DNA from: Chloroflexota bacterium
GTDB taxonomy: Bacteria > Chloroflexota > UBA6077
Length of the DNA stretch: 12,674 nucleotides
Direction of reading: 5' to 3'
Assembly (NCBI GenBank): GCA_023380955.1
Contig: JAMCTB010000134.1
Span: forward strand, 1 to 12,674
Below, piece after piece: positions 6,771 through 12,674 of the stretch (position 1 is the first letter of the stretch; every line of letters starts with the position of its first letter). Under the pieces are notes generated by a model. That model was not told where the DNA came from, made no database searches, and saw only the letters and a list, made by a program, of their open reading frames with translations. The position numbers and the translations under genes were made by a program.

Positions 6771-7538
6771 CTAGGCGATGCCGCCGTGATAGCCCATGGC
6801 CCGGGAAGCGGCCGCGGCCGCCGTTTTCACCAGTCCCGCGTACTCCTCGAGGTGAGGCAGAATCCGGCTCTTGGGGCCTCCCAGCCCTAGCCCGGCGATA
6901 ACCCTCCCGCTGAAGTCCCGGAAGGGGGCAGCCAGGCTGTACACGCCGGGTGCGCTCTCCTCGTCATTCTGAGCCAACCCCGTCTCCCTTGCCCTGCCCA
7001 GCTCTCCCAGCAACCGTTCGATGGTGCGATCTTGCGCTGATGGGGCGGTCGCACCGTCGGCGCCGAGGAGCCTCTCCAGTTGGTCGGAGGGCAACTCCGT
7101 CAGGAGGACCTTGCCGATGGCAGTTCTGTGGGCGGGAAGTCGCGAGCCGATCTCCCGCTTGGCCACGATGGCGTGGCTGCCCAGCACCACGTCCACGTAG
7201 ACGACGTCGGCGCCCAGCAGGACGCCCAGATAGCTGGTCTCCCCACTCTCTTCAGCAATCGACTCCAGGAGAGGGCGGGCCACCGCCCGGAACTCCATTC
7301 CGGCCAGGGCCGAGAGGCCGATCTCCACCGGGGCGGGGCCGAGGTGGTACTTCTCTGAAAGGGGATCCTGGACGATCCAGCCCTCCTGGCGCATAGCGTC
7401 CAAGAACCGGTGGACCGAGGTCTTGTTCACCCCGGTGGCCGCAGCGATCTCTCGAACGCCGCAGGGACGTTGCTGGAGGGCGACCCAGTTCAGCATGGAC
7501 AGGGCGCGGCGCAGGGAGCTGGTGGCATTGGGTTCCAT
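6771..7538 (-). CDS. IclR-family transcriptional regulator
   Basis: This is a 255-residue protein. Residues 8-65 are a winged helix-turn-helix (ALSMLNWVALQQRPCGVREI, then TGVNKTSVHRFLDAM as recognition helix, and a wing with Y-H-L-G-P). From about 80 to the end is the IclR effector domain, with the family motifs L-P-A-H-R-T-A-I-G-K-V-L-L and GVYSLAAPFRD...GRVIAGLGLGG. Such regulators act as dimers or tetramers, usually repressing or activating an adjacent catabolic operon in response to a small aromatic, sugar-acid or similar effector. ATG at 7536-7538 is preceded by GGAGAGG at 5 bases; a TTG 21 bases earlier lacks a comparable site. It lies first in the same-strand cluster with the importer and hydrolases, which it probably controls, and it has its own promoter with an operator-like repeat. 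Confidence 0.95.
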   Translation of the reverse strand: MEPNATSSLRRALSMLNWVALQQRPCGVREIAAATGVNKTSVHRFLDAMRQEGWIVQDPLSEKYHLGPAPVEIGLSALAGMEFRAVARPLLESIAEESGETSYLGVLLGADVVYVDVVLGSHAIVAKREIGSRLPAHRTAIGKVLLTELPSDQLERLLGADGATAPSAQDRTIERLLGELGRARETGLAQNDEESAPGVYSLAAPFRDFSGRVIAGLGLGGPKSRILPHLEEYAGLVKTAAAAASRAMGYHGGIA

Positions 7539-7559
7539 GTGTACCTCTCCGAGGGACAA

Positions 7560-7578
7560 TGTACCATTTGCGTGTACA
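7560..7578. promoter_or_regulatory. Candidate autoregulatory operator TGTAC-N9-GTACA
   Basis: tgtac (7560-7564) and gtaca (7574-7578) are perfect inverted arms separated by 9 bases, so the half-sites lie about one and a half turns apart by their centres. A further gtac lies at 7541-7544 (read as gtacac on the minus strand). The repeat sits directly downstream of the -10 hexamer of the regulator promoter, overlapping the expected transcription start, where a bound protein would block initiation. That the IclR-type protein binds here is inference. Confidence 0.45.
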
Positions 7579-7606
7579 ATCTAGCAGCTGCCGTGGGGGT
7601 TGTCAA
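7578..7606 (-). promoter_or_regulatory. Sigma70-type promoter of the IclR gene
   Basis: Read on the minus strand, TTGACA (7601-7606, a full match to the -35 consensus) is followed by a 17-base spacer and TAGATT (7578-7583, 4 of 6 matches to TATAAT). The start codon at 7538 is 39 bases below the -10 hexamer, leaving room for a short leader with the GGAGAGG ribosome site. Spacing and the perfect -35 make this the best promoter in the window. Confidence 0.6.
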
Positions 7607-7619
7607 TAGCCGGGTTCGG

Positions 7620-7967
7620 ACCCTGATCAACGGCAACAGGGCGGGAAGCTGCCGTCCGGCAGACGTGGTGGGTGCCGGCTTTGCGGGTCGCGACCTGGGC
7701 GTCGTGCTATCCCACGCCAGGACGGCCGCCGCCGAGATGAGGCCGCCGGAGGGGGTCACCATAAAGCTGGCGGGCGACCTCAGATACATGGACGACGCCT
7801 TCGCCTCGCTGAAGCTGGCCATCGTCCTGGCCGTCGCCTTCGTCTACATGATCCTGGCCTCCCAGTTCGGCAGCTTCATCCTGGGCCGATGGATCGAGCG
7901 CCGTTTCCGAAAGGGCGCGCCCGCTCCGGAACCGGCGGCGAAAGGGCCTGCCGTGGAGATGAACTAG
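7620..7967 (+). pseudogene. RND efflux transporter, internally deleted C-terminal remnant
   Basis: The frame reads GRDLGVVLSHARTAAAEM, then PPEGVTIKLAGDLRYMDDAF and KLAIVLAVAFVYMILASQF. This is the end of the second periplasmic porter domain plus the first helix of the C-terminal membrane bundle (TM8) of RND pumps. It then runs straight into ILGRWIERRFRKGAPAPEPA and a TAG at 965-967 of the 7 kb block, which looks like the cytoplasmic tail that normally follows TM12. About 150-170 residues (TM9-TM12) are therefore absent, and everything before the porter end is missing too. No start codon or ribosome site of its own is convincing. The homologous part begins at about 7620, just outside the IclR promoter. 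It overlaps in family position with the RND gene at the right end, so it comes from a second copy rather than being that gene's lost end. Confidence 0.7.
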
Positions 7968-8040
7968 CGGCCCGCCCGCCAACCCCGATGCCCGAGGACC
8001 CGCGGGCAGAGCCGGCGGCCTGTTCGCGCCTCACCCAGGG

Positions 8041-8074
8041 GGAGAGGGAGGACTTGGGATCCCTCCCCCTCTCC
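8041..8074. repeat. GA/CT-rich imperfect inverted repeat
   Basis: ggagagg (8041-8047) pairs with cctctcc (8068-8074), with partial pairing inward (ggagg / ccctcc). It lies between the RND remnant (plus) and the DUF2267 gene (minus), where a bidirectional terminator would be expected, but no T-run follows. It also resembles the purine-rich palindromes dispersed in many high-GC genomes. Confidence 0.4.
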
Positions 8075-8095
8075 GCCTCTCGTCGGCTCCCCGTC

Positions 8096-8491
8096 TCACT
8101 GAGTGAGCTTGCCCTGGCTCCCCACCTTGAAGAGCGCGTCGTACTCGTCGGGCAACTGGTCGAGAACCTTGTCCAACAGTCCCGGCGAGACCGCCTCCTT
8201 CAGCACCTCGATCACGACCCGGGCATGGTAGACGGCGATGGGGAGGTCGACTCCCTCTCGCATGGTGACCCGGTTGAAGAACTCGTCCAGGTTGAAGGTC
8301 TCGCTGACGGCCGGCTCCCGGAGGTAGTGTCCCAACTCCGGGGGGAGCTGAGCGGCCAGGTTGTCAGCCTCGCCCCCATACAGTCTCTCGCCCAGGGTCT
8401 CCAGGGTAGCGTGAATGGCCCGCATGGCATCGCCGTCCGAGGCAAACCGGCCACGGTTATGAACCTGTCCAACGAACTGGTCGTACTGCAT
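8096..8491 (-). CDS. DUF2267 domain protein
   Basis: This is a 131-residue soluble protein covering the whole DUF2267 pattern: M-Q-Y-D-Q-F-V-G-Q-V at the start, HATLETLGERLYGGEADNLA (28-47), Q-L-P-P-E-L at 48-53, FNLDEFFNRV (66-75), and the C-terminal helix pair LPIAVYHARVVIEVLKEAVS with Q-L-P-D-E-Y-D-A-L-F. The family is small, helical, common in actinobacteria, chloroflexi and proteobacteria, and of unknown function. ATG at 8489-8491 has GGAGAGGAGG 4-5 bases upstream. A longer open frame continues upstream to 8950 but crosses the divergent promoter region and has no resemblance to the family. The gene is monocistronic and divergent from the DMT transporter. Confidence 0.9.
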   Translation of the reverse strand: MQYDQFVGQVHNRGRFASDGDAMRAIHATLETLGERLYGGEADNLAAQLPPELGHYLREPAVSETFNLDEFFNRVTMREGVDLPIAVYHARVVIEVLKEAVSPGLLDKVLDQLPDEYDALFKVGSQGKLTQ

Positions 8492-8531
8492 CTCGCCCTC
8501 CTCTCCTGCTCCTGCACACATGGTCGCATTT

Positions 8532-8589
8532 GTCGTCCTGAGCGAGTCGCATCTCCACTGCCGAGATGCTTCGCTGCGCCCAGCACGAC
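8532..8589. repeat. Degenerate dispersed palindromic repeat
   Basis: gtcgtcctgagcg...catctc on the left and gagatgcttcgctgcgccca...acgac on the right are imperfect reverse complements around a short cactgcc centre. The layout (gtc-x-tcctgagcg, atctc, gagat, cttcgctgcgc, gac) resembles a non-coding inverted repeat seen in many environmental bacterial genomes, here with several mismatches. It lies in the divergent region between the DUF2267 and DMT genes. Confidence 0.55.
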
Positions 8590-8640
8590 GGCCGGATGGG
8601 CGAGCTCTTCTGCATAGGGCGCACCACGGAACCTTGAAGC

Positions 8641-8649
8641 TGCTATCAT
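8641..8649 (+). promoter_or_regulatory. Candidate extended -10 promoter of the DMT transporter
   Basis: tgctatcat matches the extended -10 form TGnTATAAT at 7 of 8 defined positions. No good -35 lies 17 bases upstream, which is acceptable for extended -10 promoters. It gives a leader of about 60 bases before the TTG chosen for the transporter, and so argues against the far-upstream ATG at 8520. Confidence 0.35.
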
Positions 8650-8714
8650 GGGGACCGTGGCCGGCTCTCGGGTCCCCAGTCCGGCCGATCCCGCATGGAG
8701 AGGAACCGGTATCT

Positions 8715-9599
8715 TTGTTCGGCGAGTTAGCCGGCCTCGGGGGAGCGGCGGTCTGGGCCGCCGTCAGCACCGCCATGAGGGCGGCCTCCGAAAAGACCAG
8801 CGCGGTCACCATCAACTGGCTGCGCTGCTCCTTCGCGACCGTGACCCTGGCGGTGCTGGTCGTCCTTCTCGACCGCGTCCCGAAGCTGGAGGCCGTGCCC
8901 CTCGGCGGAATGGCCGCCATCGTGATCTCTGGAGTGCTGGGACAGGCCATGGGCGACGGCCTGCTCCTTCAGGGCATGAAGATGATCGGCGCCTCCCGGG
9001 CCCTGCCCATTTCCAACATCAGCCCGCTGCTCACCATAGCGCTGGCGATGGTGGTGCTGGGGGAAAGGATCACCTGGATCGGGATCACCGGCAGCCTCCT
9101 GGTGCTGGGGGCCATATACCTGCTGGCCTTCCCCCGCGGCATCCCCGCACAGGCGGGCCCGGGGCTTCGCGGGGCCGACAAGCGCGGTGTCATCACGGCC
9201 CTGGGCGCGGCCCTCTGCTACGCGACGTCCACCGTCATCCTCAAGACAGGCCTCGCCGACGTGGACCTGCTGGTGGCCAGCCTCCTGCGCATGAGCACCG
9301 CTTCCCTCTTCCTCTTCGGCGTGGAAGCCCTCAACTCGGGCGGCCGGCCGACCGCGGGGCTCAGCCGCCGCTCCTTCGCCATCGTCGCGGTAGCCGGGGT
9401 CATCAACAGCTTCTCCTCCCTGCTCTACCTGGTCGCCGTGAGCTACGCTGGGGCGGCCAAGGCGTCGGTACTTGCCTCAACCACGCCACTGTTCGCGCTC
9501 CCGATCTCCCTGTTCCTTCTCCACGAGAGGATCAACTCCCGGATCGCGACGGGCACCGTGGTCGCCGTCCTGGGCATCTGGATGGTGGTGCTGGGGTAA
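8715..9599 (+). CDS. EamA/DMT-superfamily transporter (10 TM)
   Basis: This is 294 residues from TTG at 8715, the usual size for a two-domain EamA protein. Each half is a five-helix EamA repeat. The first contains AVTINWLRCSFATVTLAVLV and ends SPLLTIALAMVVLGERITW. The second begins at RGVITALGAALCYATSTVIL and contains AAKASVLASTTPLFALPISL, then H-E-R-I-N. The L-x-E-R-I motif closing each repeat is typical of drug/metabolite transporters, which export or import small metabolites with unknown specificity here. The TTG is chosen because GGAGAGGA lies 10 bases upstream and because the preceding in-frame sequence back to the ATG at 8520 runs through a palindromic repeat and lacks hydrophobic or family character. 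The protein is complete, with TAA at 9597-9599. Confidence 0.88.
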   Translation: MFGELAGLGGAAVWAAVSTAMRAASEKTSAVTINWLRCSFATVTLAVLVVLLDRVPKLEAVPLGGMAAIVISGVLGQAMGDGLLLQGMKMIGASRALPISNISPLLTIALAMVVLGERITWIGITGSLLVLGAIYLLAFPRGIPAQAGPGLRGADKRGVITALGAALCYATSTVILKTGLADVDLLVASLLRMSTASLFLFGVEALNSGGRPTAGLSRRSFAIVAVAGVINSFSSLLYLVAVSYAGAAKASVLASTTPLFALPISLFLLHERINSRIATGTVVAVLGIWMVVLG

Positions 9600-9672
9600 A
9601 CGCCCGGTCGCACGAGAGGGCGTGACGATCGAGGGGGACAACCGGCCAAACGTGGGGCTACCTCAGAGCCCT

Positions 9673-9828
9673 CTAATCCGTCTGGGGGATTGTCGGGCGA
9701 GGAGGCGGAGAGAGGGTGGCGGCCTCGCCCACCACTTCCACCTTGGGGCAGGTGGCCAGCAACGCCCGAAGTCCATCTCTAGATCGCTGGCGGTCATCCG
9801 CAATCAGCAATCGGATCCGTTGCTCCAT
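9673..9828 (-). pseudogene. Response regulator receiver domain, N-terminal fragment
   Basis: From ATG at 9826-9828 the frame reads MEQRIRLLIADDRQRSRDGL and ALLATCPKVEVVGEAA. This is the first beta strand, acidic pair and first helix of a CheY-like receiver of the NarL/LuxR type, up to the second strand. After residue 37 the family pattern stops and the frame ends in a short proline-rich tail at TAG 9673-9675. The phospho-acceptor Asp (near residue 54), the rest of the receiver and the DNA-binding domain are missing, so it cannot work as a phosphorelay protein. There is no good ribosome site. I see no trace of the lost C-terminus in the following bases. Confidence 0.65.
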
Positions 9829-9889
9829 AGGGTGCGGAGATGCCCTACGACAAATGTTGTGGAAGCCGTCCACGAGGCTGCCTCAATGA

Positions 9890-9933
9890 ATCGCTTCTCC
9901 AGGGGGCGCTGGAGCGCCCCCTGGAGAAGCGAT
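9890..9933. repeat. Perfect hairpin, 20-bp arms and 4-base loop
   Basis: The left arm atcgcttctccagggggcgc and the right arm gcgccccctggagaagcgat are exact reverse complements around tgga (9910-9913). It stands 25 bases beyond the stop of the adaptor remnant and so could end or protect that transcript on the minus strand. There is no T-run on either side. Perfect conservation of a 20-bp stem among decaying genes suggests either recent insertion or selection. Confidence 0.85.
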
Positions 9934-9957
9934 AGCTACCGATGTCCTGCGATGGGC

Positions 9958-10803
9958 TTACGACGCCTTCGTCACCTTGTCACCGTCCCTCAGCTCGCTC
10001 TGGCCGGCCACCGCGTCTGGCCCTCTTCGACCCCCAGCACCAACTCCACCCCGGCGGAGACCAGCGACACTATCGGCGTCTGGGGACTCACCAGGCTCCC
10101 CACCGACTGGAACTTCTCCGCCACCACGCCGTCCACAGGACTGACCACCACGCTCTCCTTGAGAGCCAGCTCCGCCAGATCCACCACAGCCTGGGCCTGG
10201 GCTACCCCGGCCTTGGCCATCGCCAGGTCATGCTTGGTGTAGGGGCTCGCCGCCAGGTTGTACTGCTGTTGGGCCTGGGTAACCGTGGATTCGACGACCT
10301 TGAGCTCCTCCTCGGTGGGCCCATCCTTGATCTGCTTCAGCCTGGCCTCGGCACTGGCCAGACCGGCCTCGGCGGCGGCCACAGACCCCTCCGCCTGCTG
10401 GAGATCCTGGGCCGTGGCCCCCTTCTTCGTCTGCTCCAGCTTGGCCAGCGCTGAGTCGTAGCTCGCCTTGGCCGCGTCCGCCTTGCTCTGGGCATCGGCA
10501 AGCTCCGCGGGCAGCGGCTTGCTCCTCAAGAGGTTCAGCTTCTCCACGGCCGTGTCGTAAGCCGCCTTGGCCGCCGTCGCCGCCGTGCCCCTGATAGGTA
10601 GACGCCGTCTGCTCGGCCCCCTGGACCCTGGTGGAAAACCCCCACAGGGCCACGGATGCTACTGTTATGCCCAACAGGACCAACCCCCATTTGCCCAGAC
10701 CACGCGCCCGGCTTACCTGTCGCCAGTCCATCAGTCCTCTCCTCTCGGGAACCGCCGCACCATCGACGGCATCTATTCCTCTTGCTTCGCTGAACCCGTT
10801 CAT
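9958..10803 (-). pseudogene. HlyD/RND membrane-fusion (adaptor) protein, frameshifted and internally deleted
   Basis: Three pieces can be read. (a) From ATG at 10801-10803 (or ATG at 10729-10731, MDWRQVSRARGLGKWG with GGAG upstream): a membrane anchor LVLLGITVASVALWGF. (b) From about 10588 down, in another frame: AAYDTAVEKLNLLRSKPLPA, a long coiled-coil hairpin with repeated E-x-L-K-x-I-K-D-G-P-T units, then the second half of the lipoyl domain (VVVSPVDGVVAEKF...GSLVSPQTPIVSL) to VELVLGVEE. (c) Back in the first frame: VAGQSELRDGDKVTKAS and TAA at 9958-9960, like an adaptor C-terminus. The frame change between (a) and (b) fits one extra base in the C-run at 10588-10591. The first lipoyl half and the beta-barrel/membrane-proximal domains are absent. 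The first ATG overlaps a TGA on the RND side (ATGA at 10800-10803), as in a coupled operon. Confidence 0.7.
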
Positions 10804-10867
10804 TCGACCACCGCCTCAACCGGCTTCACCTGCTTCGGCTCCAGGGGGCCATGTCCGTTCCTTCCTG

Positions 10868-12674
10868 TCACATCCTGCTGGGGAGGCTCTCGTCCGCGCC
10901 CTCGGCAGGTCGCGATTTCCGTCCGAGCCGGGCACCCACCCACTGCTGGAAGTCGTCCATCACCGTGTATCCCGCCGGCAGTGGGATATTCTTCAACCCC
11001 TGCTTGACGTCTTCGGTGACGTCGCCAAGTGGCCGGCCGTTCCCGTTCGCGCCAACGGTGACCTTCCGCATCCGGTTCAACCGCGTGATCTCCGACGGGC
11101 CCTCCACCGGCACCAGGCTCGCCACCTGGCTCAGCTTCACCTGCCTCCCCGTCGCCGTGGTGAGGGGGATATCCGGTATCGACGACAGTTCCGAACCCGC
11201 GGCGCTGGGGGAGTAGAGGACCCGAATGTCCACCTTGTCCTCGTTCTCCCGGCGCAGCTCCGTTGCCACGGTCCCGTCCAGGGCCGTGCGCACCGCCGAG
11301 GCCACCTGGGCGGTGGTGAGCCCCAGGTCCGCCAGCTTCTGATGGTCGATCTCGACCCGCATCTCTGGGGAGCCCAGGACGGCGCTGTTGGTGACGTCGA
11401 CCGTGCCCGGCGTCTTTCGGAGGAGCTCCTCCACCTGCCCGGCCAGCTTCGCGAGCACCGCCGTGTCCGCGCCCTGGACCGAGACCGCGATGGCCTGCCC
11501 CGAAAAGCCGACCATGCTGCTCGTAGACACCTGGCCCTTCATGCCTGGTATGGCGGTGGCCATCCGCCTCACATCGTCCGATACCTGGGCGATGCCGCGT
11601 GTTCGCTGGGATAACGGCTTGAGGCTGACGTAGATCGAACTCGATCGAGCCCCACCGTTGCCGATGATGGAGATGAGGTTCTGCACCTCCGGGAGCGCTG
11701 CTATCTGCTTCTCCAGCCCTAGGGTCGACTGGCTGGTGGACGAAAGGGCGCTCCCCGCCGGCATCTGCACCTGGACCGTGAACGTGCCCTGGTCGGACTG
11801 GGTCATGAATTCGGTGCCCACCGCGCCCATGCCAACCAGGGCGATGCCGGCCACGAAGGCGAGGAAGCCGGCCAGCAGCACCAGCCAGCGGAGGCCGAGG
11901 GCCCGGCCGAGCAGCCGCCGGTACCCGCGGGCCAGCGCCTCGTATCCCCCTTCCCACCGCCGCCACACGGGGGCCAGCGGGGAGCGCTCCTCGTCGGTCG
12001 CCTTCAGCCAGCGCGAGGCGAGCATAGGGGTAAGGGTGAAGGAGACCAGCAGGGAGAAGAGCGTGGCTGCCACGATGCTGCCGCTGAACTCCTTGAAGAA
12101 TTGGGCCGTCATCCCCGTCGAGAAAGCGAGGGGCGTGTACACCACCACGTCCACCAGGGTGATTGCCACGGCGGCGGCCCCGATCTCCGACCGGCCTTTG
12201 AAGGCGGCAGACCAGGGGCTCTCCCCCAACTTCATGTGGCGGTATATGTTCTCCAGGATCACGATGGAGTCGTCCACCAGGATCCCCACTGTGAGCGAGA
12301 GCCCCATCATGCTCATCATGTTCATCGAGAAGCCCATCGCCCACATGACACCGAAGGTCGCGATCAGCGAGGTGGGGATGGAGATCAGGACGATCAGGGT
12401 GGAGCGCCAGGTGTGCAGGAACAGCAACAGCACGAAAGCCACGATGAGGACGGCGTCTCTCAGGCTGCCCTGGACCCCATCCAGAGACTGCTTCACGAAC
12501 TTGGCGTCGTCGAGGACGACGGATATCTCCACCCCTTCCGGTAGGGTTGGGGCGAGCTCCTTAAGAGCCTTCTGAACCCCCTGGGACACGGCCACGGTGT
12601 TGGCCATCTGCTGCTTCTGGACGAGGATGGCGACCCCGTCGTGCCCGTTGACCCGGCTGAGGGCACTCTGCTTC
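10868..12674 (-). CDS. RND efflux transporter, partial, with apparent loss of TM8-TM12
   Basis: 601 residues are visible; the N-terminus lies beyond the right edge. In order they cover the end of the first porter domain (ALSRVNGHDGVAILVQKQQ...EGVEISVVLDDAKFV), TM2-TM6 with the proton-relay pair in GILVDDSIVILENIY, SFTLTPMLASRW, TM7 (LRWLVLLAGFLAFVAGIALV), and the second porter domain up to LPAGYTV. RND pumps should then continue with about 200 residues holding TM8-TM12. Instead the frame goes directly to MDDFQQWVGARLGRKSRP, which resembles the cytoplasmic end after TM12, and stops at TGA 10868-10870. The join (10955-10970) is in frame. A second, small disruption is possible: another frame reads GHGPLEPKQVKPVEAVVE to a TGA at 10800-10802 overlapping the adaptor ATG, which looks like the original C-terminus. 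Without TM8-TM12 a functional trimeric pump is unlikely. Confidence 0.85.
   Translation of the reverse strand, partial: KQSALSRVNGHDGVAILVQKQQMANTVAVSQGVQKALKELAPTLPEGVEISVVLDDAKFVKQSLDGVQGSLRDAVLIVAFVLLLFLHTWRSTLIVLISIPTSLIATFGVMWAMGFSMNMMSMMGLSLTVGILVDDSIVILENIYRHMKLGESPWSAAFKGRSEIGAAAVAITLVDVVVYTPLAFSTGMTAQFFKEFSGSIVAATLFSLLVSFTLTPMLASRWLKATDEERSPLAPVWRRWEGGYEALARGYRRLLGRALGLRWLVLLAGFLAFVAGIALVGMGAVGTEFMTQSDQGTFTVQVQMPAGSALSSTSQSTLGLEKQIAALPEVQNLISIIGNGGARSSSIYVSLKPLSQRTRGIAQVSDDVRRMATAIPGMKGQVSTSSMVGFSGQAIAVSVQGADTAVLAKLAGQVEELLRKTPGTVDVTNSAVLGSPEMRVEIDHQKLADLGLTTAQVASAVRTALDGTVATELRRENEDKVDIRVLYSPSAAGSELSSIPDIPLTTATGRQVKLSQVASLVPVEGPSEITRLNRMRKVTVGANGNGRPLGDVTEDVKQGLKNIPLPAGYTVMDDFQQWVGARLGRKSRPAEGADESLPSRM

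Larger units (their letters stand above)
9600..9957. other. Region without an intact gene
   Basis: Between the DMT stop and the end of the adaptor remnant there is only a response-regulator fragment (9673-9828) and a perfect hairpin (9890-9933). The rest, 9600-9672 and 9829-9889, shows nothing I can support. No tRNA-like cloverleaf is apparent. Confidence 0.5.

Noticed and set aside
8520..8714. ATG at 8520 as the start of the DMT transporter
   Set aside because: It would add 65 residues without hydrophobic character that run through a palindromic repeat and the likely promoter; the TTG at 8715 has a good upstream ribosome site and gives the normal family length.
10631..11614. Plus-strand open frame opposite the RND gene
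   Set aside because: Arg/Pro/His-rich shadow of the RND and adaptor sequences without motifs.
7620..12674. The plus-strand RND fragment as the displaced C-terminus of the minus-strand RND gene
   Set aside because: The two overlap in family position and differ in sequence, so they are different gene copies.

Overview
The window is about 65-70% GC by eye. It most resembles Chloroflexota: the solute-binding lipoprotein has a Tat-type signal, a lipobox and a long Ala/Pro/Thr linker of the kind common in that phylum, and a cytochrome b / anchored cytochrome c pair sits at the left edge. This taxonomic call is inference from style only, since no rRNA or other marker gene is present.

Layout. (1) 1-637, plus strand: the C-terminus of a cytochrome b subunit, then a complete membrane-anchored class I cytochrome c, i.e. 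the tail of a cytochrome bc-type operon. (2) 638-852: a repeat-rich gap with one perfect long palindrome (651-687) and a nested palindromic element (751-825). (3) 853-7538, minus strand, read right to left: an IclR-family regulator with a recognisable promoter and operator-like inverted repeat, a Tat lipoprotein solute-binding protein, two CUT1-type ABC permeases, a metallo-beta-lactamase-fold hydrolase of the N-acyl-homoserine-lactonase-like group, an M19 (renal dipeptidase-like) hydrolase with an altered metal site, and a broken DUF362 gene. This looks like one uptake-and-hydrolysis operon with its own regulator. The ABC ATPase is not in the window. (4) 7620-8095: a plus-strand remnant of an RND efflux pump and a GA/CT-rich inverted repeat. 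(5) 8096-9599: a DUF2267 protein (minus) diverging from a complete EamA/DMT transporter (plus), with a degenerate dispersed repeat and an extended -10 between them. (6) 9600-12674, minus strand: a response-regulator fragment, a perfect 20-bp-arm hairpin, a frameshifted and internally deleted HlyD/RND adaptor, and an RND transporter that runs off the right edge and ends in an apparent in-frame deletion of its last transmembrane bundle.

The main unexpected observation is decay. Five separate reading frames (DUF362, the plus-strand RND remnant, the response regulator, the adaptor and the minus-strand RND pump) lack core segments, and in four of them both outer parts of the missing segment appear to survive. 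Their neighbours (cytochrome c, importer operon, DUF2267, DMT) look intact. The second point is the catabolic operon: a sugar-type ABC importer is joined to a lactonase-like enzyme and an M19-like enzyme that has Gln where the family has a zinc-binding His, suggesting a substrate or chemistry not predictable from the families alone.
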